A DNA stretch of 25,174 nt from Rugosibacter sp. (GCA_030652715.1 JAUSQB010000016.1:1-25174), one strand, 5' to 3'. Positions 8,754-17,773 are shown, counted from the first letter of the stretch. Notes: generated by a model from the sequence alone, not told the origin. Numbers and translations are program-made.

Positions 8754-8798
8754 GACATTACAATCGACAATTAGGTATTGAATAAAGGATTGTAAAGC

Positions 8799-9479
8799 AT
8801 GGCCATACGCGATTGGCCCGTCACCGAGCGTCCGCGCGAACGATTATTGGCAAAGGGGGCAGCAGCTCTGTCTGATGCTGAACTGCTCGCCATATTTCTG
8901 CGCGTGGGCATTCGCGGGAAAAGTGCCGTAGATCTCGCCCGCGATTTATTAGCCCAATTTAATGGCAAGCTTGCCGAGTTAGCGGCAGCAAGTACTGCAA
9001 GTCTCGCCAAGTTGCCCGGCATTGGCCCGGCAAAGGCAGCCCAACTCAGTGCCGCACTTGAATTAGCTCGCCGCTCTCTCATCAATCCTCTCAAGGAGCG
9101 CGATGCACTCACATCGCCTCAAGCGGTGCGTGACTGGTTGCGTTTGTCCTTGGGAGGATTACAGCATGAGGTATTTGTCGCCCTGTGGCTTGACGCACAA
9201 AACCGCCTCATTTCCACTGAAGAACTTTTTCGTGGCACGCTGACCCAGACCAGCGTATACCCTCGTGAAGTGGTGAAACGCGCACTCGCCAATAATGCCG
9301 GTGCCGTCATCCTGGCGCATAACCATCCTTCCGGGCTCACCGACCCTTCGTCAGCCGACATAGCACTCACTTCGACGCTAAAGCAGGCACTCGCTTTGAT
9401 TGAGGTTAAAGTGCTCGATCATTTCGTTGTCGCATCAGGCATCACACCCCTCTCCTTTGCTGAGCGTGGATTAATCTAA
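8799..9479 (+). CDS. radC: RadC family JAMM/MPN+ domain protein
   Basis: This 226-residue protein has the RadC layout: an N-terminal helical region with a helix-hairpin-helix segment ([15 protein letters not shown], about 69-83), then a JAMM metalloprotease-like domain. The zinc motif is H174-N-H176-PSG followed by Asp187, matching H-x-H-x10-D. Its biological role is unsettled; the old link to DNA repair in E. coli was withdrawn. AAGGA lies upstream of the ATG with suitable spacing. Its placement next to rpmB-rpmG and opposite coaBC-dut follows the conserved beta/gammaproteobacterial order, so it is a chromosomal rather than a phage-borne copy. Confidence 0.95.
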   Translation: MAIRDWPVTERPRERLLAKGAAALSDAELLAIFLRVGIRGKSAVDLARDLLAQFNGKLAELAAASTASLAKLPGIGPAKAAQLSAALELARRSLINPLKERDALTSPQAVRDWLRLSLGGLQHEVFVALWLDAQNRLISTEELFRGTLTQTSVYPREVVKRALANNAGAVILAHNHPSGLTDPSSADIALTSTLKQALALIEVKVLDHFVVASGITPLSFAERGLI

Positions 9480-9506
9480 AAATGAGTGGGCATCCAGCGT
9501 ATTGTT

Positions 9507-9515
9507 TGGTATACT
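9507..9515 (+). promoter_or_regulatory. Extended -10 promoter of rpmB-rpmG (predicted)
   Basis: TGGTATACT is an extended -10 element (TGn plus TATACT at 9510-9515, 5/6 consensus). No clear -35 is seen at 17 bases, which is tolerated by extended -10 promoters. Transcription would start near 9521, about 33 bases before rpmB. Confidence 0.55.
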
Positions 9516-9553
9516 GACCAACTTTGCAAAATCAGCATTCAGGAGCATTAAAC

Positions 9554-9790
9554 ATGTCGCGCGTATGCCAAGTGACGGGCAAAGCCCCAATGGTGGGAAA
9601 CAACGTTTCCCATGCTAACAATAAAACCAAACGTCGCTTTCTGCCCAACCTACATAATCGTCGGTTCTGGGTCGAAGCAGAAAATCGTTTTGTCAGCTTG
9701 CGTGTTTCCAACGCAGGTCTGCGTACGATTGATAAAAAAGGCATCGACGTGATTCTTGCCGAGTTACGTGAACGTGGCGAACGCGCCTAA
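9554..9790 (+). CDS. rpmB: 50S ribosomal protein L28
   Basis: L28 is a small basic protein of the large ribosomal subunit. The 78-residue product starts [24 protein letters not shown] and continues with [15 protein letters not shown], both diagnostic of the family, at the normal length. The frame is open further upstream, but AGGAG at 9541-9545 and family alignment fix the ATG at 9554. It has the cysteine-poor form without paired CxxC zinc motifs (one Cys only). rpmG follows after 14 bases. Confidence 0.98.
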   Translation: MSRVCQVTGKAPMVGNNVSHANNKTKRRFLPNLHNRRFWVEAENRFVSLRVSNAGLRTIDKKGIDVILAELRERGERA

Positions 9791-9804
9791 TCAGGAGAAA
9801 AATC

Positions 9805-9972
9805 ATGGCCAAAGGCGGACGCGAAAAAATCAAACTGGAATCAACAGCAGGCACAGGTCATTTCTATACGACCTCAAAAAACAAGAAAACAACTCCAGGC
9901 AAGCTAGAGTTCGTTAAGTACGATCCCAAAGTGCGCAAGCACGTCGCTTACAAAGAAGTGAAACTTAAGTAG
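9805..9972 (+). CDS. rpmG: 50S ribosomal protein L33
   Basis: This 55-residue gene is easily missed by length cut-offs. It reads [20 protein letters not shown] at the N-terminus and ends [10 protein letters not shown], matching L33 of E. coli along its full length. A strong AGGAG (9793-9797) precedes the ATG. It lacks the four zinc-binding cysteines, so it is the zinc-independent form. It is the last gene of the rpmB-rpmG unit, followed by a strong terminator. Confidence 0.98.
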   Translation: MAKGGREKIKLESTAGTGHFYTTSKNKKTTPGKLEFVKYDPKVRKHVAYKEVKLK

Positions 9973-9993
9973 GAGTCGAATTTTCTTTTGAGT

Positions 9994-10028
9994 AATAAAA
10001 AAGCCCGCTTTTGGCGGGTTTTTTTATT
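9994..10028. terminator. Bidirectional terminator between rpmG and the desaturase gene
   Basis: CCCGC (10004-10008) pairs with GCGGG (10014-10018) around TTTTG, extended by a G-U pair and a long A/T stem to about 15 pairs (9994-10028). A-runs on the left and T-runs on the right make it functional on both strands, as suits these convergent genes. Confidence 0.92.
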
Positions 10029-10041
10029 GGGAGATATATTG

Positions 10042-11205
10042 TTATACAGTGTAAGTTCTTAATCTTAAAGAAAACTCTTCCATCTGCCTGATGCCACTTT
10101 GCTCCGCACTGGTAATCCAATCTTCCAACTGCTTGACTAATTGGTCGTGCGTTGCGGTTGACCGCCCCCATAGGGCTTCAAGACCTTTACGCATGGCATA
10201 GACTCGCGCCAAGCGCTCACTCTGACCCAGCAAGGTGGCTAATCTTGCATGTTGAGCAACGGGCAGGCTATTTTCATCTTTACCTAACAGGTGCTTCATC
10301 AAACGGCCTTCTTTGGCATCGATGCTCAACTGAGTAAACTCCTCAGAGGCCAAATGATGCAAGCTCTTCAAGTATTTTGCCAACACATCATACCGATGGG
10401 TGACTACCGCCTGTAACAGATCAAGATCGATGGCAGACTTGGCGTGATCAAAACGAGGTGTCGGAGCAATTTTTTTAACTTTTGCCCAGCCGAAAATTTC
10501 AAGCAATCGGATATAAAGCCAGCCGATATCAAATTCATACCACTTGTTGGAAAGCTTTGCCGAAGAAGCAAAAGCATGATGATTGTTGTGCAACTCTTCT
10601 CCACCAATCAGAATACCAATCGGAAAAATATTCGTCGATGCATCAGCGCAGGCAAAATTTCGATATCCCCAATAATGGCCTATCCCGTTAATCACCCCAG
10701 CGGCCCAAAAAGGGATCCAGATCATTTGAATAACCCATATCAAACTTCCGATCCAAGGGCCAAACAAAACAAGATTGATACCCAGCATAATAAACACGCC
10801 TAGTTTATTTAGCGGGGTATAGATCACACGCTCAAGCCAATCGTCAGGTGTTCCGTGGCCATAGTGCACCATGGTTTCAGCATTGCGGGATTCTTTTACA
10901 TAGAAGAAGACACCCGTCCATAACACCGGATGAATACCTAAAATCTGCGGGCTATGCGGGTCTTCGGCTGTTTCACATTTTGCGTGATGTTTCCGATGGA
11001 TTGCCGCCCACTCTTTGGTAACCATACCTGTTGTTAGCCAAAGCCAAAGTCGAAAGAAATGACTGGGTAACAGTGACAGATCCAACGCACGGTGTGCTTG
11101 ATGGCGATGAAGATAAATCGTAACACTAACAATACTGATGTGGGTCAGCGCTAAGGTTAAAACAACATATCCCCACCAAGGCAACTCAATGATTCCGAAA
11201 TACAT
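10042..11205 (-). CDS. Membrane fatty acid desaturase with a C-terminal extension
   Basis: This 387-residue protein belongs to the membrane di-iron desaturase family, which inserts double bonds into acyl chains using O2 and an external electron donor. The three histidine boxes are present: HRHQAH (33-38), HRKHH (70-74) and HNNHH (206-210), with hydrophobic membrane segments at about 10-32, 48-62, 134-150 and 155-172, and NGIGHYWGYRNF at 173-184. The spacing is like acyl-CoA/acyl-lipid delta-9 desaturases. The last 130 or so residues are extra to the catalytic core. They resemble the C-terminal end of ISL3-type transposases, with LARVYAMRKGLEALW (332-346), a Trp at 363, AEQSGI (367-372) and a closing FSLRLRTY. 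It lies 65 bases downstream of the Rieske gene on the same strand and is probably co-transcribed. Substrate and position specificity are unknown. Confidence 0.88.
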   Translation of the reverse strand: MYFGIIELPWWGYVVLTLALTHISIVSVTIYLHRHQAHRALDLSLLPSHFFRLWLWLTTGMVTKEWAAIHRKHHAKCETAEDPHSPQILGIHPVLWTGVFFYVKESRNAETMVHYGHGTPDDWLERVIYTPLNKLGVFIMLGINLVLFGPWIGSLIWVIQMIWIPFWAAGVINGIGHYWGYRNFACADASTNIFPIGILIGGEELHNNHHAFASSAKLSNKWYEFDIGWLYIRLLEIFGWAKVKKIAPTPRFDHAKSAIDLDLLQAVVTHRYDVLAKYLKSLHHLASEEFTQLSIDAKEGRLMKHLLGKDENSLPVAQHARLATLLGQSERLARVYAMRKGLEALWGRSTATHDQLVKQLEDWITSAEQSGIRQMEEFSLRLRTYTV

Positions 11206-11270
11206 ACAAACGATTCCCTGATAGAAATTTATAGGAGACGAGTCTAAGAGAGCATTCTACATGAGCAAAA

Positions 11271-12383
11271 TCACTCACATTGACTCAGATTAACTCCCAT
11301 GATCCGCCTGTAATACTCATGGAAGTGCTGCATGCCATCTTCCATTGGCGATTGATACGGCCCCACCTCGCTTCGCCCCTGCTTCATTAGCGCATAGCGC
11401 CCACGATCCATACGCTCGGCGATATCATCGTCTTCCAATGCCGTTTCCATGTAGGCTGCCTGTTCAGCTTTAATGAACTCCGGTTCAAAGAGCGCAATGT
11501 CCTCAGGGTAATAAAACTCAACCACATTGAGCGTTTTATTTATGTTCTGTGGAATCAACGTAGAAACAATGAGTACATGCGGATACCACTCCACCATAAT
11601 ATTCGGGTAATACGTTAACCAAATCGCACCACACTTTGGCAACTCGCCGTTATGGTAGTCGAGAACCGCCTTATGCCACCGCTGATAAGTCGCTGAACCT
11701 GGCTTGGCAAGCGATTGAAGACCCACTTGCTGGACCGAATACCAATCACCAAATTGCCAACTGAGATCATCACACGTGACAAAGCCACCTAATCCTGGGT
11801 GATAGGGAGCAACGTGATAATCCTCCAGATAGACTTCAATGAATGTTTTCCAGTTATAACTGCACTCATGCAGCTCAACATGGTCCAGTTTGTAGCCCGT
11901 GAAGTCAAACATCTTTGTAAATCGCATTCCTGCCAAATCAGCATTGGCGGAGCGTGGCCCTTTGAATAACAATCCTTGCCAATTTTCAAGGGACTGTTTC
12001 TTCAAGCTCAATGCCGGGTTAGCCGCGAAATGCGGTGCCCCAACTAGCATACCTCCACAATCATAAGTCCATCGATGAATGGGGCAAACAATGTTTTTTG
12101 CGTGTCCCGCCCCCTCTAACATGATGGCTTGGCGATGGCGGCAGACATTTGACATTTCATGGATACCATCAGGCTGGCGAATGATCATCCGTGCGTGGTC
12201 ATTCCACTCTTCTGAGCGATAGTCATTCATGCTTGGCACCATCAGCTCATGGCCGACGTAATTCGCCCCTGCCGCGAAAATCGCTTTTTGTTCCAATTCA
12301 AAAAGTTTTTCGTCGAAATACCACTCCACCGGAAGCTGCGAAGTACTGGGTGACAAAAGAGAATGCGGGAGAGTGTCAGACAT
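11271..12383 (-). CDS. Rieske non-heme iron oxygenase, alpha-subunit type
   Basis: This 370-residue protein has the two domains of Rieske oxygenase catalytic subunits. The [2Fe-2S] ligands are C81-x-H83 and C100-x2-H103. The mononuclear iron site is in LEDYHVAPYH, with His190 and His195 as ligands. The residue usually bridging the two centres is Glu187 here rather than Asp, a trait reported for quaternary-ammonium oxygenases. Such enzymes hydroxylate or demethylate small substrates using electrons from a reductase, none of which is encoded nearby. I place the start at the ATG ending at 12383, 9 bases after GGAGG; a TTG three codons upstream abuts that site. It precedes the desaturase gene and diverges from the isoprenoid operon xseB-ispA-dxs. 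The substrate is unknown. Confidence 0.88.
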   Translation of the reverse strand: MSDTLPHSLLSPSTSQLPVEWYFDEKLFELEQKAIFAAGANYVGHELMVPSMNDYRSEEWNDHARMIIRQPDGIHEMSNVCRHRQAIMLEGAGHAKNIVCPIHRWTYDCGGMLVGAPHFAANPALSLKKQSLENWQGLLFKGPRSANADLAGMRFTKMFDFTGYKLDHVELHECSYNWKTFIEVYLEDYHVAPYHPGLGGFVTCDDLSWQFGDWYSVQQVGLQSLAKPGSATYQRWHKAVLDYHNGELPKCGAIWLTYYPNIMVEWYPHVLIVSTLIPQNINKTLNVVEFYYPEDIALFEPEFIKAEQAAYMETALEDDDIAERMDRGRYALMKQGRSEVGPYQSPMEDGMQHFHEYYRRIMGVNLSQCE

Positions 12384-12445
12384 AATTCCCAACCTCCAGG
12401 AAAGGTTTACTTGGAAACCGGAAACAAGCGAAGTGGTTTAATGGC

Positions 12446-12471
12446 AAAAGAAAACCGGCTTACCGCCGGTT
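12446..12471 (-). promoter_or_regulatory. Terminator-like hairpin ahead of the Rieske gene
   Basis: AACCGGC (12453-12459) and GCCGGTT (12465-12471) form a 7-pair stem with a 5-base loop. Read leftward it is followed by TTCTTTTG, the form of an intrinsic terminator, about 60 bases before the Rieske start codon. No minus-strand gene lies upstream that would need ending, so it may be an attenuator or a block to stray transcription. Confidence 0.5.
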
Positions 12472-12477
12472 GACGTA

Positions 12478-12493
12478 TTGTAACGCGTAACAA
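12478..12493. promoter_or_regulatory. Operator-like dyad between the Rieske gene and xseB
   Basis: TTGTAACGCGTAACAA is a near-perfect palindrome: 7 of 8 half-site positions are symmetric. It overlaps a possible minus-strand -10, TACAAT (12477-12482), and lies just before the predicted xseB -35. Its form is that of a binding site for a dimeric regulator. Confidence 0.4.
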
Positions 12494-12495
12494 AT

Positions 12496-12524
12496 TTGAC
12501 CGAAAGCTGCGTCTAAGCTATTTT
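12496..12524 (+). promoter_or_regulatory. Predicted promoter of xseB-ispA-dxs
   Basis: TTGACC (12496-12501) and TATTTT (12519-12524) are separated by 17 bases, giving 5/6 and 4/6 matches to consensus. Transcription would begin near 12531, about 46 bases before the xseB ATG. Confidence 0.5.
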
Positions 12525-12576
12525 TACAACCTTTTTGCTATCGGCTATCGTCTTTGGCTACCATATCACTCTAATC

Positions 12577-12843
12577 ATGAAAACCATCACGAAAAAACCC
12601 TCATCGCTGATAGAATCACAATCTTTCGAAGCCTCTCTCACCGAACTGGAAGGCATCATTAGCGCCATGGAAATTGGTCAGATGCCGCTTCAAGAAGCAT
12701 TGGACATCTATAAACGCGGAATACTTTTGCTTCGCCAGTGCCAAGAAACCCTCAATGCAGCCGAGCAGCAAATACATATCCTTGAAGACAATACTCTGCG
12801 CCCCCTCAAGCCAGACCCCTTCGGGGAACTGGAAGATAAATAA
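12577..12843 (+). CDS. xseB: Exodeoxyribonuclease VII small subunit
   Basis: XseB is the small subunit of exonuclease VII, which degrades single-stranded DNA; several copies bind the large XseA subunit. The 88-residue protein shows the family pattern SFEASLTELEGIISAME, then PLQEALDIYKRGILLLRQCQE and LNAAEQQIHIL, forming a two-helix coiled coil. The frame is open upstream to a TTG at 12535, but the ATG at 12577 gives the normal length. No clear ribosome binding site precedes it. ispA starts 2 bases after the stop. The xseB-ispA-dxs order is widespread in proteobacteria. Confidence 0.94.
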   Translation: MKTITKKPSSLIESQSFEASLTELEGIISAMEIGQMPLQEALDIYKRGILLLRQCQETLNAAEQQIHILEDNTLRPLKPDPFGELEDK

Positions 12844-12845
12844 TC

Positions 12846-13730
12846 ATGAATTTTCCCGGCTGGGCCGCTAGCATTCAGCAACGGACAGAGGTTGCGCTCG
12901 AGTTAGCTTTGCCCTCGTCTCAAATCTCACCTGCACGCCTGCATGACGCAATGCGCTATGCCGTGCTTGGCGGAGGAAAGCGAATCAGGCCCTTGCTTTG
13001 CCATGCTGCGGGTGATCTATTCACAGCTAACCAGAACTCATTGGATACGGCAGCAATTGCCACTGAACTCATTCATGCGTATTCGCTCGTGCACGATGAC
13101 TTGCCCTGTATGGACAATGATGTGCTCCGGCGTGGCAAGCCAACGTGCCATATCGAGTTTGATGAAGCAACGGCCCTGCTTGCTGGTGATGCGCTTCAAA
13201 CGCTTGCATTCCAAGTACTGTCATCCCGCTCGCTGGATGTCGATTTATCACATCAGCTTGATATGCTTAACCTTCTGGCCACTGCGTCGGGATCGCGCGG
13301 AATGGCAGGGGGTCAAGCGCTTGACATAGCTGCAACGAATCAACAACTCACCATTGCAGAGCTTGAATTGATGCACATTCACAAAACAGGAGCATTGATC
13401 CGCGCCGCCGTTCTGCTTGGCGCGCATTGCGGCAAGGCAACATCAACTGAATTAGACCAACTAAGCCGCTTTGCTACTCGGCTCGGCTTATTGTTTCAAG
13501 TCGTCGATGATATTCTTGATACAGAAAGTGACACGGCCACGCTTGGAAAAACCGCAGGTAAGGACGCAGCGCAAAACAAATCCACCTATGTCAGCCTACT
13601 GGGAAAAAGCCAGGCCAAAGAACTTGCCGTAAACCTGTTGCATGAGTCGCATGGCGCTCTAGCCCCATTCGGGGATCGCGCATTGCGTCTCCATGAATTA
13701 GCAAATTTCATCGCCGAGCGAAATTTTTGA
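12846..13730 (+). CDS. ispA: (2E,6E)-farnesyl diphosphate synthase
   Basis: IspA extends dimethylallyl and geranyl diphosphate with isopentenyl diphosphate to give C15 farnesyl diphosphate, the precursor of quinone side chains and undecaprenyl phosphate. The 294-residue protein has the first aspartate-rich motif DDLPCMD (84-90) followed by [12 protein letters not shown], and the second, DDILD (221-225). [10 protein letters not shown] (42-51) binds substrate. Tyr79, five residues before the first motif, fits a short-chain (C15) product. The stop overlaps the dxs start by one base. Confidence 0.96.
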   Translation: MNFPGWAASIQQRTEVALELALPSSQISPARLHDAMRYAVLGGGKRIRPLLCHAAGDLFTANQNSLDTAAIATELIHAYSLVHDDLPCMDNDVLRRGKPTCHIEFDEATALLAGDALQTLAFQVLSSRSLDVDLSHQLDMLNLLATASGSRGMAGGQALDIAATNQQLTIAELELMHIHKTGALIRAAVLLGAHCGKATSTELDQLSRFATRLGLLFQVVDDILDTESDTATLGKTAGKDAAQNKSTYVSLLGKSQAKELAVNLLHESHGALAPFGDRALRLHELANFIAERNF

Positions 13731-15583
13731 TGGCACCACTGCTTGATACGATTCATTCCCCTGCGGACCTTCGCTTACTTTCGCCGCATCAACTACCGCA
13801 GTTAGCCTATGAACTACGCCAATTTTTACTTGAGTCTGTCGCAAAAACTGGCGGCCACTTATCCTCCAATCTTGGCACCATTGAACTGACGATCGCTCTC
13901 CACTATGTCTTCACCACACCGGAAGACCGACTGGTATGGGATGTAGGTCATCAAACATATGCCCATAAAGTGCTCACTGGCCGAAAAGAAGGCATGGCGA
14001 GCTTGCGTATGCGCCAAGGGATATCCGGCTTTCCTAAGCGTACTGAAAGCACTTACGACACCTTTGGGGTTGGCCATTCTTCCACATCCATCTCTGCTGC
14101 TTTGGGTATGGCTGTCGCAGCGCGCAATAAGGGTGAAGAACGCAGGGTCGCTGCTATCATCGGCGATGGGGCCATGTCTGCCGGTCAGGCGTTCGAGGCC
14201 CTCAATAACGCCGGCACGCTTGATGCAAACTTACTTGTCATACTGAACGACAATGACATGTCTATCTCCCCACCCGTAGGCGCATTGAACAAATATCTGG
14301 CACGATTACTCTCTGGCAGAACCTTCAATGCAGCGCGCCGAGCAGGCGGAAAAGTTCTATCGGCCGTACCTAGCATGAGGGAATTTGCTAGCCGAGTTGA
14401 AGAGCATGTCAAAGGAATGATCTCACCGGGCACTTTGTTCGAAGAGCTCGGCTTTAACTACATTGGCCCCATCGATGGCCATGATCTGGAGGCATTGATT
14501 CCCACCCTGCAGAATTTACGTCGCCTCCAAGGGCCTCAGTTTCTGCATGTCGTCACTAAAAAAGGGCAAGGCTATAAGCTTGCAGAAACTGATCCTGTTC
14601 TTTATCACGGAGTCAGTAAATTCGATACCACGTGCGGAATCAAAACAACAAAAAGTAGCAGCAAACCAACCTACACGCAAGTATTTAGCGACTGGCTATG
14701 CGACCAGGCCGCGAGCGACTCCCGCCTCATCGGCATTACCCCAGCCATGCGTGAGGGCTCAGGCCTTCTACGCTTCTCGCAGGAATTTCCCGATCGCTAC
14801 TTTGATGTAGGCATCGCTGAGCAGCATGCACTGACCTTTGCCGCCGGATTGGCGTGTGAAGGCATGAAACCAGTCGTCGCAATTTACTCGACATTTTTGC
14901 AACGTGCATATGATCAGCTCATTCACGATATTGCCTTGCAAAATTTACCAGTCGTATTTGCGATTGATCGTGGCGGCCTTGTAGGAGCGGATGGCGCCAC
15001 ACATAACGGAGCCTTTGACCTGTCCTATCTCACCTGTATCCCCAACATGGTGATCATGACACCAAGTAATGAGGATGAATGCCGCAAAATGCTCTCTACC
15101 GCGTTTTCCATTGATGGTCCAGCAGCTGTTCGCTATCCTCGTGGCAGCGGATCGGGCATCCCGGTACAACCTGATTTATCAACGCTTGCCATTGGCAAGG
15201 GCGAAGTAAAACGCCAAGGCAAGCGCACGGCGTTATTGGCATTTGGCTCGATGCTGACGCCAGCACTGGTAGCAGGTGACTTGCTCGATGCCACTGTGGT
15301 CAACATGCGATTTGTGAAGCCTATTGATAACGAACTCATCAACTCACTCGCCTTGAATCACGCACTATTAGTATCTATCGAAGAAAATACCATTATCGGT
15401 GGTGCCGGGGCTGAAGTAGCCCGAATCCTTGAAGAGTCAGGACACAAAGTGCCTCATTTACGGCTTGGATTACCTGACCATTTCATCGACCATGGGGATA
15501 GCGCCACGCTGTTGTCTGAGATCGGGCTCGACTCTGCAGGGATTGCCCGTAGCGTATGTGAAAAACTAGCCCCCAATAGTTGA
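13730..15583 (+). CDS. dxs: 1-deoxy-D-xylulose-5-phosphate synthase
   Basis: Dxs condenses pyruvate and glyceraldehyde 3-phosphate into DXP, the entry step of the MEP isoprenoid pathway and a precursor of thiamine and pyridoxal. The 617-residue protein has GGHLSSNLG with the active-site His43, the thiamine-diphosphate motif beginning GDGAMSAG (145-152) and ending at NDN, and [15 protein letters not shown] with the catalytic glutamate. It also has the transketolase C-terminal domain. The ATG overlaps the ispA stop (TGATG), implying coupled translation; a TTG one codon earlier is less likely. It supplies the substrate that ispA later uses. Confidence 0.97.
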   Translation: MAPLLDTIHSPADLRLLSPHQLPQLAYELRQFLLESVAKTGGHLSSNLGTIELTIALHYVFTTPEDRLVWDVGHQTYAHKVLTGRKEGMASLRMRQGISGFPKRTESTYDTFGVGHSSTSISAALGMAVAARNKGEERRVAAIIGDGAMSAGQAFEALNNAGTLDANLLVILNDNDMSISPPVGALNKYLARLLSGRTFNAARRAGGKVLSAVPSMREFASRVEEHVKGMISPGTLFEELGFNYIGPIDGHDLEALIPTLQNLRRLQGPQFLHVVTKKGQGYKLAETDPVLYHGVSKFDTTCGIKTTKSSSKPTYTQVFSDWLCDQAASDSRLIGITPAMREGSGLLRFSQEFPDRYFDVGIAEQHALTFAAGLACEGMKPVVAIYSTFLQRAYDQLIHDIALQNLPVVFAIDRGGLVGADGATHNGAFDLSYLTCIPNMVIMTPSNEDECRKMLSTAFSIDGPAAVRYPRGSGSGIPVQPDLSTLAIGKGEVKRQGKRTALLAFGSMLTPALVAGDLLDATVVNMRFVKPIDNELINSLALNHALLVSIEENTIIGGAGAEVARILEESGHKVPHLRLGLPDHFIDHGDSATLLSEIGLDSAGIARSVCEKLAPNS

Positions 15584-15663
15584 CTAATTTTGTCGGAAAA
15601 TATACAGTTCATCACATAACTTTTTACGCCAGATGCACATAAATTATGAATTCTAGGATTCCC

Positions 15664-16470
15664 ATGCCTGATCAAAAGGCAGCCATCATACCTGACGTTC
15701 AATCGAGTGAAGACTTACGCCATTTACCAATCAACCGTGTTGGTATTAAATCCATTCGTCACCCATTCAAAATTCTTGATAAAAGCGGTGGCGTGAGGCA
15801 TACGATCGCTGGCTTCAATATGTACGTTGGACTGCCGCATAACTTCAAGGGTACGCACATGTCGCGTTTCGTTGAAATCCTTAACTCGCACGAAGATGAG
15901 ATTTCTGTTGAGAGTTTTGAAACCATGTTGCGTGAAATGGTAAGCCGCTTGGAGGCCAAAATGGGCTATCTCGAAATGAGCTTTCCTTACTTTGTTAACA
16001 AAACAGCACCTGTTTCTGGCGTCAAGAGCCTTATGGACTATGACGTCACATTTATTGGTGAAATTCTTCCCGGTGGAGAGTACCGGCAAACTATCAAGGT
16101 GGTGGTACCAGTGACCAGCTTATGCCCTTGCTCCAAGAAAATTTCAGACCGTGGTGCGCACAATCAACGCTCACATGTCACTATCACTGCCACAACCAAT
16201 ACGCTAGTCTGGATTGAGGACTTGATTAACATTGCTGAGAACCAGGCTTCTTGCGAGTTGTATGGTCTGCTCAAACGCCCAGATGAGAAATTTGTCACCG
16301 AACGTGCCTACGATAATCCAAAGTTTGTGGAAGATCTTGTTCGTGATGTTGCCAGCGTATTGAATGCTGATCAGCGTATTGACGCTTACAGCGTTGAAAG
16401 CGAGAACTTCGAATCAATTCATAATCATTCGGCTTATGCGCTAATTGAGAAAGATAAAAGAACACACTAA
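15664..16470 (+). CDS. folE2: GTP cyclohydrolase FolE2 (type IB)
   Basis: FolE2 converts GTP to 7,8-dihydroneopterin triphosphate, the first step of folate and queuosine-type pathways. It replaces the zinc enzyme FolE in many bacteria. The 268-residue protein begins with the typical [10 protein letters not shown] and INRVGIK. It has the active-site cysteine region [22 protein letters not shown] split across the usual spacing, and ends with the conserved [12 protein letters not shown]. An ATG at 15646 is in frame but lacks a ribosome binding site. The ATG at 15664 has AGGA 5 bases upstream, so I prefer it. It follows dxs by 80 bases and may be the last gene of that operon, closed by a strong terminator. 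Confidence 0.95.
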   Translation: MPDQKAAIIPDVQSSEDLRHLPINRVGIKSIRHPFKILDKSGGVRHTIAGFNMYVGLPHNFKGTHMSRFVEILNSHEDEISVESFETMLREMVSRLEAKMGYLEMSFPYFVNKTAPVSGVKSLMDYDVTFIGEILPGGEYRQTIKVVVPVTSLCPCSKKISDRGAHNQRSHVTITATTNTLVWIEDLINIAENQASCELYGLLKRPDEKFVTERAYDNPKFVEDLVRDVASVLNADQRIDAYSVESENFESIHNHSAYALIEKDKRTH

Positions 16471-16487
16471 ACCCCACTTTAGACCGC

Positions 16488-16527
16488 AAAAAGGGCCGCA
16501 CATCAAACAATGTGCGGCCCTTTTTTT
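16488..16527. terminator. Bidirectional terminator between folE2 and rplS
   Basis: A perfect 16-pair stem, AAAAAGGGCCGCACAT with its complement (arms 16488-16503 and 16510-16525), closes a 6-base loop and runs into T7. A-run and T-run flanks allow use by both the folE2 and rplS transcripts. Confidence 0.95.
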
Positions 16528-16581
16528 GATCTAATGAATAAAAAAACTAATTCGGGATCAGTCAATACGCCTTCATTCTTC

Positions 16582-16950
16582 TTAAGCGCGAGTTTTTCTC
16601 GTCAGCTTTTCTTTAATGCGCGCAGACTTGCCAGAGCGATCGCGCAGATAATAGAGCTTGGCACGACGCACATCGCCACGACGCTTGACCTCAACGCTGG
16701 CAATCACGGGAGAATAGGTTTGAAACGTACGCTCAACGCCTTCACCCGACGAAATCTTCCGCACAATGAAATTTGAATTCAGGCCACGGTTGCGCTTAGC
16801 AACAACCACGCCCTCAAAAGCTTGAGTACGCTTGCGATCTCCCTCGAAAACATTGACGTTAACAATGACCGTATCACCCGGAGCAAAATCGGGAATAACC
16901 TTTGCCAAGCGCGCAATTTCTTCTTTTTCCAACTGTTCAATCAGATTCAT
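16582..16950 (-). CDS. rplS: 50S ribosomal protein L19
   Basis: L19 sits at the 30S-50S interface of the large subunit. The 122-residue protein shows the family features [30 protein letters not shown], the region [21 protein letters not shown] (positions about 62-82), and a basic tail [23 protein letters not shown] lies 7 bases before the ATG. It is the last gene of the conserved rpsP-rimM-trmD-rplS operon, 79 bases after trmD. Confidence 0.98.
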   Translation of the reverse strand: MNLIEQLEKEEIARLAKVIPDFAPGDTVIVNVNVFEGDRKRTQAFEGVVVAKRNRGLNSNFIVRKISSGEGVERTFQTYSPVIASVEVKRRGDVRRAKLYYLRDRSGKSARIKEKLTRKTRA

Positions 16951-17029
16951 TGATTACTCCATTAATTATGGCTGCAGATCTAGCCTGCCAACCGTGTACA
17001 CAGAGCAGAGTCGCCTCTGGTATGTAGTT

Positions 17030-17773
17030 TTATTTGCCATCTTTCTGGAACTCTCCCAGCAATTTGGCCTCTTCCTGGTTCAACGACCTTCCTTGAAAAA
17101 GGTCTGGCCGTCTCTGCCATGTCCGCCCTAGCGCCTGCTTCAGCCGCCAAAGACGAATTTTTTCATGATTCCCTGATAATAAAACCTCAGGAACATCACA
17201 TCCCTCGTACACCTCTGGCCGCGTGTAGTGCGGCCAGTCCAACAGACCTGAAGAAAAAGAGTCTTCAATGACCGACGACTCATCATTCAAGGCTTCCGGC
17301 AAGTGACGAATACATGCGTCCATCAGTGCCATTGCTGCAATTTCACCACCAGATAAAACAAAATCGCCGAGCGATAACTCTTCATCAACACATCGATCAA
17401 TGAGCCGCTCATCAATCCCTTCATAGCGGCCGCACAAAAGAATTGCCCCTGGGCTTGCCGCTAACTCAACCACCCGTTGCTGCTTGATCGGCACACCCTG
17501 AGGGGAAAGATAAATCACTTTCGCCGTATCGCCAGCGCCGACTTTTGCCGCCTGAATTGCACATTCCAATGGCCCAGCCATCATGACCATGCCGGGCCCA
17601 CCCCCATAAGGGCGATCATCGACTGTTCGATGCACATCCTTCGCCCACTGCCTGGGGTTCCAGCATTCCAACTGCCAAAGCTTGCGCTCCAAAGCCCTCC
17701 GCGTGATTCCTGACTCGGTAATTGCCGAAAACATTTCAGGAAACAGGGTAATGACATCAAATCGCAAAGTCAC
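17030..17773 (-). CDS. trmD: tRNA (guanine-37-N1)-methyltransferase
   Basis: TrmD methylates G37 next to the anticodon of tRNAs reading CNN and some other codons, preventing +1 frameshifting. The 247-residue SPOUT methyltransferase has YLSPQG (88-93), [15 protein letters not shown] (112-126) and [12 protein letters not shown] (133-144), the S-adenosylmethionine-binding trefoil knot. [19 protein letters not shown] (170-188) carries the catalytic Asp171. It starts with GTG, which overlaps the rimM stop as GTGA (4 bases), so translation is coupled to rimM. Confidence 0.97.
   Translation of the reverse strand: MTLRFDVITLFPEMFSAITESGITRRALERKLWQLECWNPRQWAKDVHRTVDDRPYGGGPGMVMMAGPLECAIQAAKVGAGDTAKVIYLSPQGVPIKQQRVVELAASPGAILLCGRYEGIDERLIDRCVDEELSLGDFVLSGGEIAAMALMDACIRHLPEALNDESSVIEDSFSSGLLDWPHYTRPEVYEGCDVPEVLLSGNHEKIRLWRLKQALGRTWQRRPDLFQGRSLNQEEAKLLGEFQKDGK

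Noticed and set aside
8799..9479. radC as a sign of a prophage or genomic island
   Set aside because: Some RadC copies are mobile, but here it sits in the conserved coaBC-dut/rpmB-rpmG setting.
9524..9553. N-terminal extension of L28 from an upstream start
   Set aside because: Family alignment and a strong AGGAG place the start at 9554.
12535..12576. Longer xseB starting at a TTG
   Set aside because: It would begin right at the predicted transcription start and add residues absent from the family.
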